Shown here: positions 63,556 through 64,000 of the stretch, piece after piece
Layout of the letters: each line of letters opens with the position of its first letter
Position numbering within the stretch: the stretch's first letter is position 1
Assembly: GCA_020072585.1 (NCBI GenBank)
Contig: JAIQGL010000013.1
Coordinates: forward strand, 1-64,000
Direction: 5' to 3'
Source: Terriglobia bacterium
Lineage (GTDB): Bacteria; Acidobacteriota; Terriglobia; Terriglobales; Acidobacteriaceae
Length of the DNA stretch: 64,000 nt
Notes under the pieces: model-generated
The model's database searches: none
Told to the model about the DNA's origin: nothing
What the model saw: the letters and a program-made list of their open reading frames with translations, nothing else
Translations under genes and position numbers: made by a program

Positions 63556-64000
63556 CGCCCGTTCTCGAAATGCAGAATGTCACAAAGTGCTTTGGCGGGC
63601 TCAGGGCCGTCAAGGGTGTGTCACTGGAGATGAACGCGGGCGAGATCCTTTTCATCATCGGCCCCAATGGCGCCGGTAAAACCACTGTGTTCAATCTGAT
63701 CAGCGGTTTTCTCCATCCTGATGAAGGTGTCATTCTCTTTCAAGGGAAAAATATTTCCCGTATGGCCCCACACCGCGCCGCGCGTCTCGGCATTGGCCGC
63801 ACCTTTCAGATCGTAAAGCCTCTCCCCAGCTTGACTGTGCTTCAGAACGTGATGCTGGGGGCCTTCATGCACACCGGCAACCTGAGTCATGCGGAAAGTG
63901 AAGCGGCAAAGATTCTCGATTTTCTTCAAATGTCGCACCTGAGCAAATTTTCCGCTCGGGGACTGCCCCTGGCGGCGCTCAAGCGCCTTGAGATCGCCCG
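63552..64000 (+). CDS. ABC ATP-binding protein, LivG family, truncated by the window end
   Basis: Starts at the ATG at 63552 overlapping the LivM-type stop and is open to 64000 (about 149 residues visible). Walker A IIGPNGAGKTTVFNLISG and the Q-loop GIGRTFQIVKPL are present; the downstream signature begins at LPLAALKRLEIAR, where the usual LSxGQ is replaced by LPLAALKR-type sequence, the normal LivG variant. It powers the importer together with an expected LivF further on. Confidence 0.9.
   Translation, partial: MTPVLEMQNVTKCFGGLRAVKGVSLEMNAGEILFIIGPNGAGKTTVFNLISGFLHPDEGVILFQGKNISRMAPHRAARLGIGRTFQIVKPLPSLTVLQNVMLGAFMHTGNLSHAESEAAKILDFLQMSHLSKFSARGLPLAALKRLEIA

Overview
The window looks like chromosomal DNA of an Acidobacteriota bacterium, probably class Terriglobia. 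This is inferred from gene content and style: a YgfZ-DUF1844-MBL hydrolase-RibF operon, a large nuo operon read on the minus strand, zinc-ribbon/DUF4190/pilin-like fusions, BlaI/M56/CHAT clusters, ECF sigma/FecR pairs and many short palindromic or tandem repeats between genes. No rRNA, tRNA, CRISPR array, transposase or phage structural gene was seen.

Layout. 1-5.3 kb is an accessory region. It holds a small HTH protein with an operator-like dyad, a three-gene overlapping minus-strand cassette (zinc-ribbon protein, unknown protein, PD-(D/E)xK-like nuclease), a 1.5 kb gene-free stretch rich in dispersed repeats with one candidate structured RNA, and a protein joining homing-endonuclease-associated repeats to a nuclease-like domain. 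5.6-15.2 kb carries a PEGA-domain pseudokinase, typA, a lipoprotein, an MFS transporter, and the ygfZ/DUF1844/MBL/ribF operon. 15.4-17.4 kb has the membrane half of an F-type ATP synthase (AtpZ, I-like, a, c) without b or F1 subunits. 17.4-20.2 kb is an ABC exporter-type cluster. 20.2-35.7 kb is one long respiratory complex I operon in the order nuoA-C-D-[IVP2]-E-[IVP1]-F-[DinB]-G-H-J-K-L-M-N, with nuoB and nuoI absent. Two of its intercistronic gaps hold paralogous four-helix-bundle (23S intervening-sequence-protein-like) genes bounded by inverted repeats; a third gap holds a DinB gene and a gene-less inverted repeat.

35.8-44.9 kb has an ECF sigma/FecR pair, a secreted intradiol-dioxygenase-like protein, an FAD oxidoreductase, a zinc-ribbon/DUF4190/pilin-like protein, an atypical NRAMP-like transporter, FKBP and BlaI/M56. 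45-49.2 kb has an exported TPR-CHAT protease facing an ECF sigma/zinc-finger anti-sigma pair. 49.2-51.8 kb is a small accessory patch (acidic zinc-cluster protein, DUF3800, XRE regulator). 52-59.3 kb has a TPM-domain protein and a nucleoside salvage set (cdd, pyrimidine-nucleoside phosphorylase, purine nucleoside phosphorylase, exported adenosine-deaminase-like enzyme, NupC). 60.4-64 kb is a branched-chain amino acid type ABC importer (LivK-H-M-G), running off the end.

The most unusual feature is the pair of IVP genes, each enclosed by its own inverted repeat and filling the gaps between nuoD, nuoE and nuoF. They look like intervening-sequence elements of the kind known from 23S rRNA, but here they sit inside a protein-coding operon. 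Related period-8 and period-9 short repeats recur in other gene-free spots of the window.
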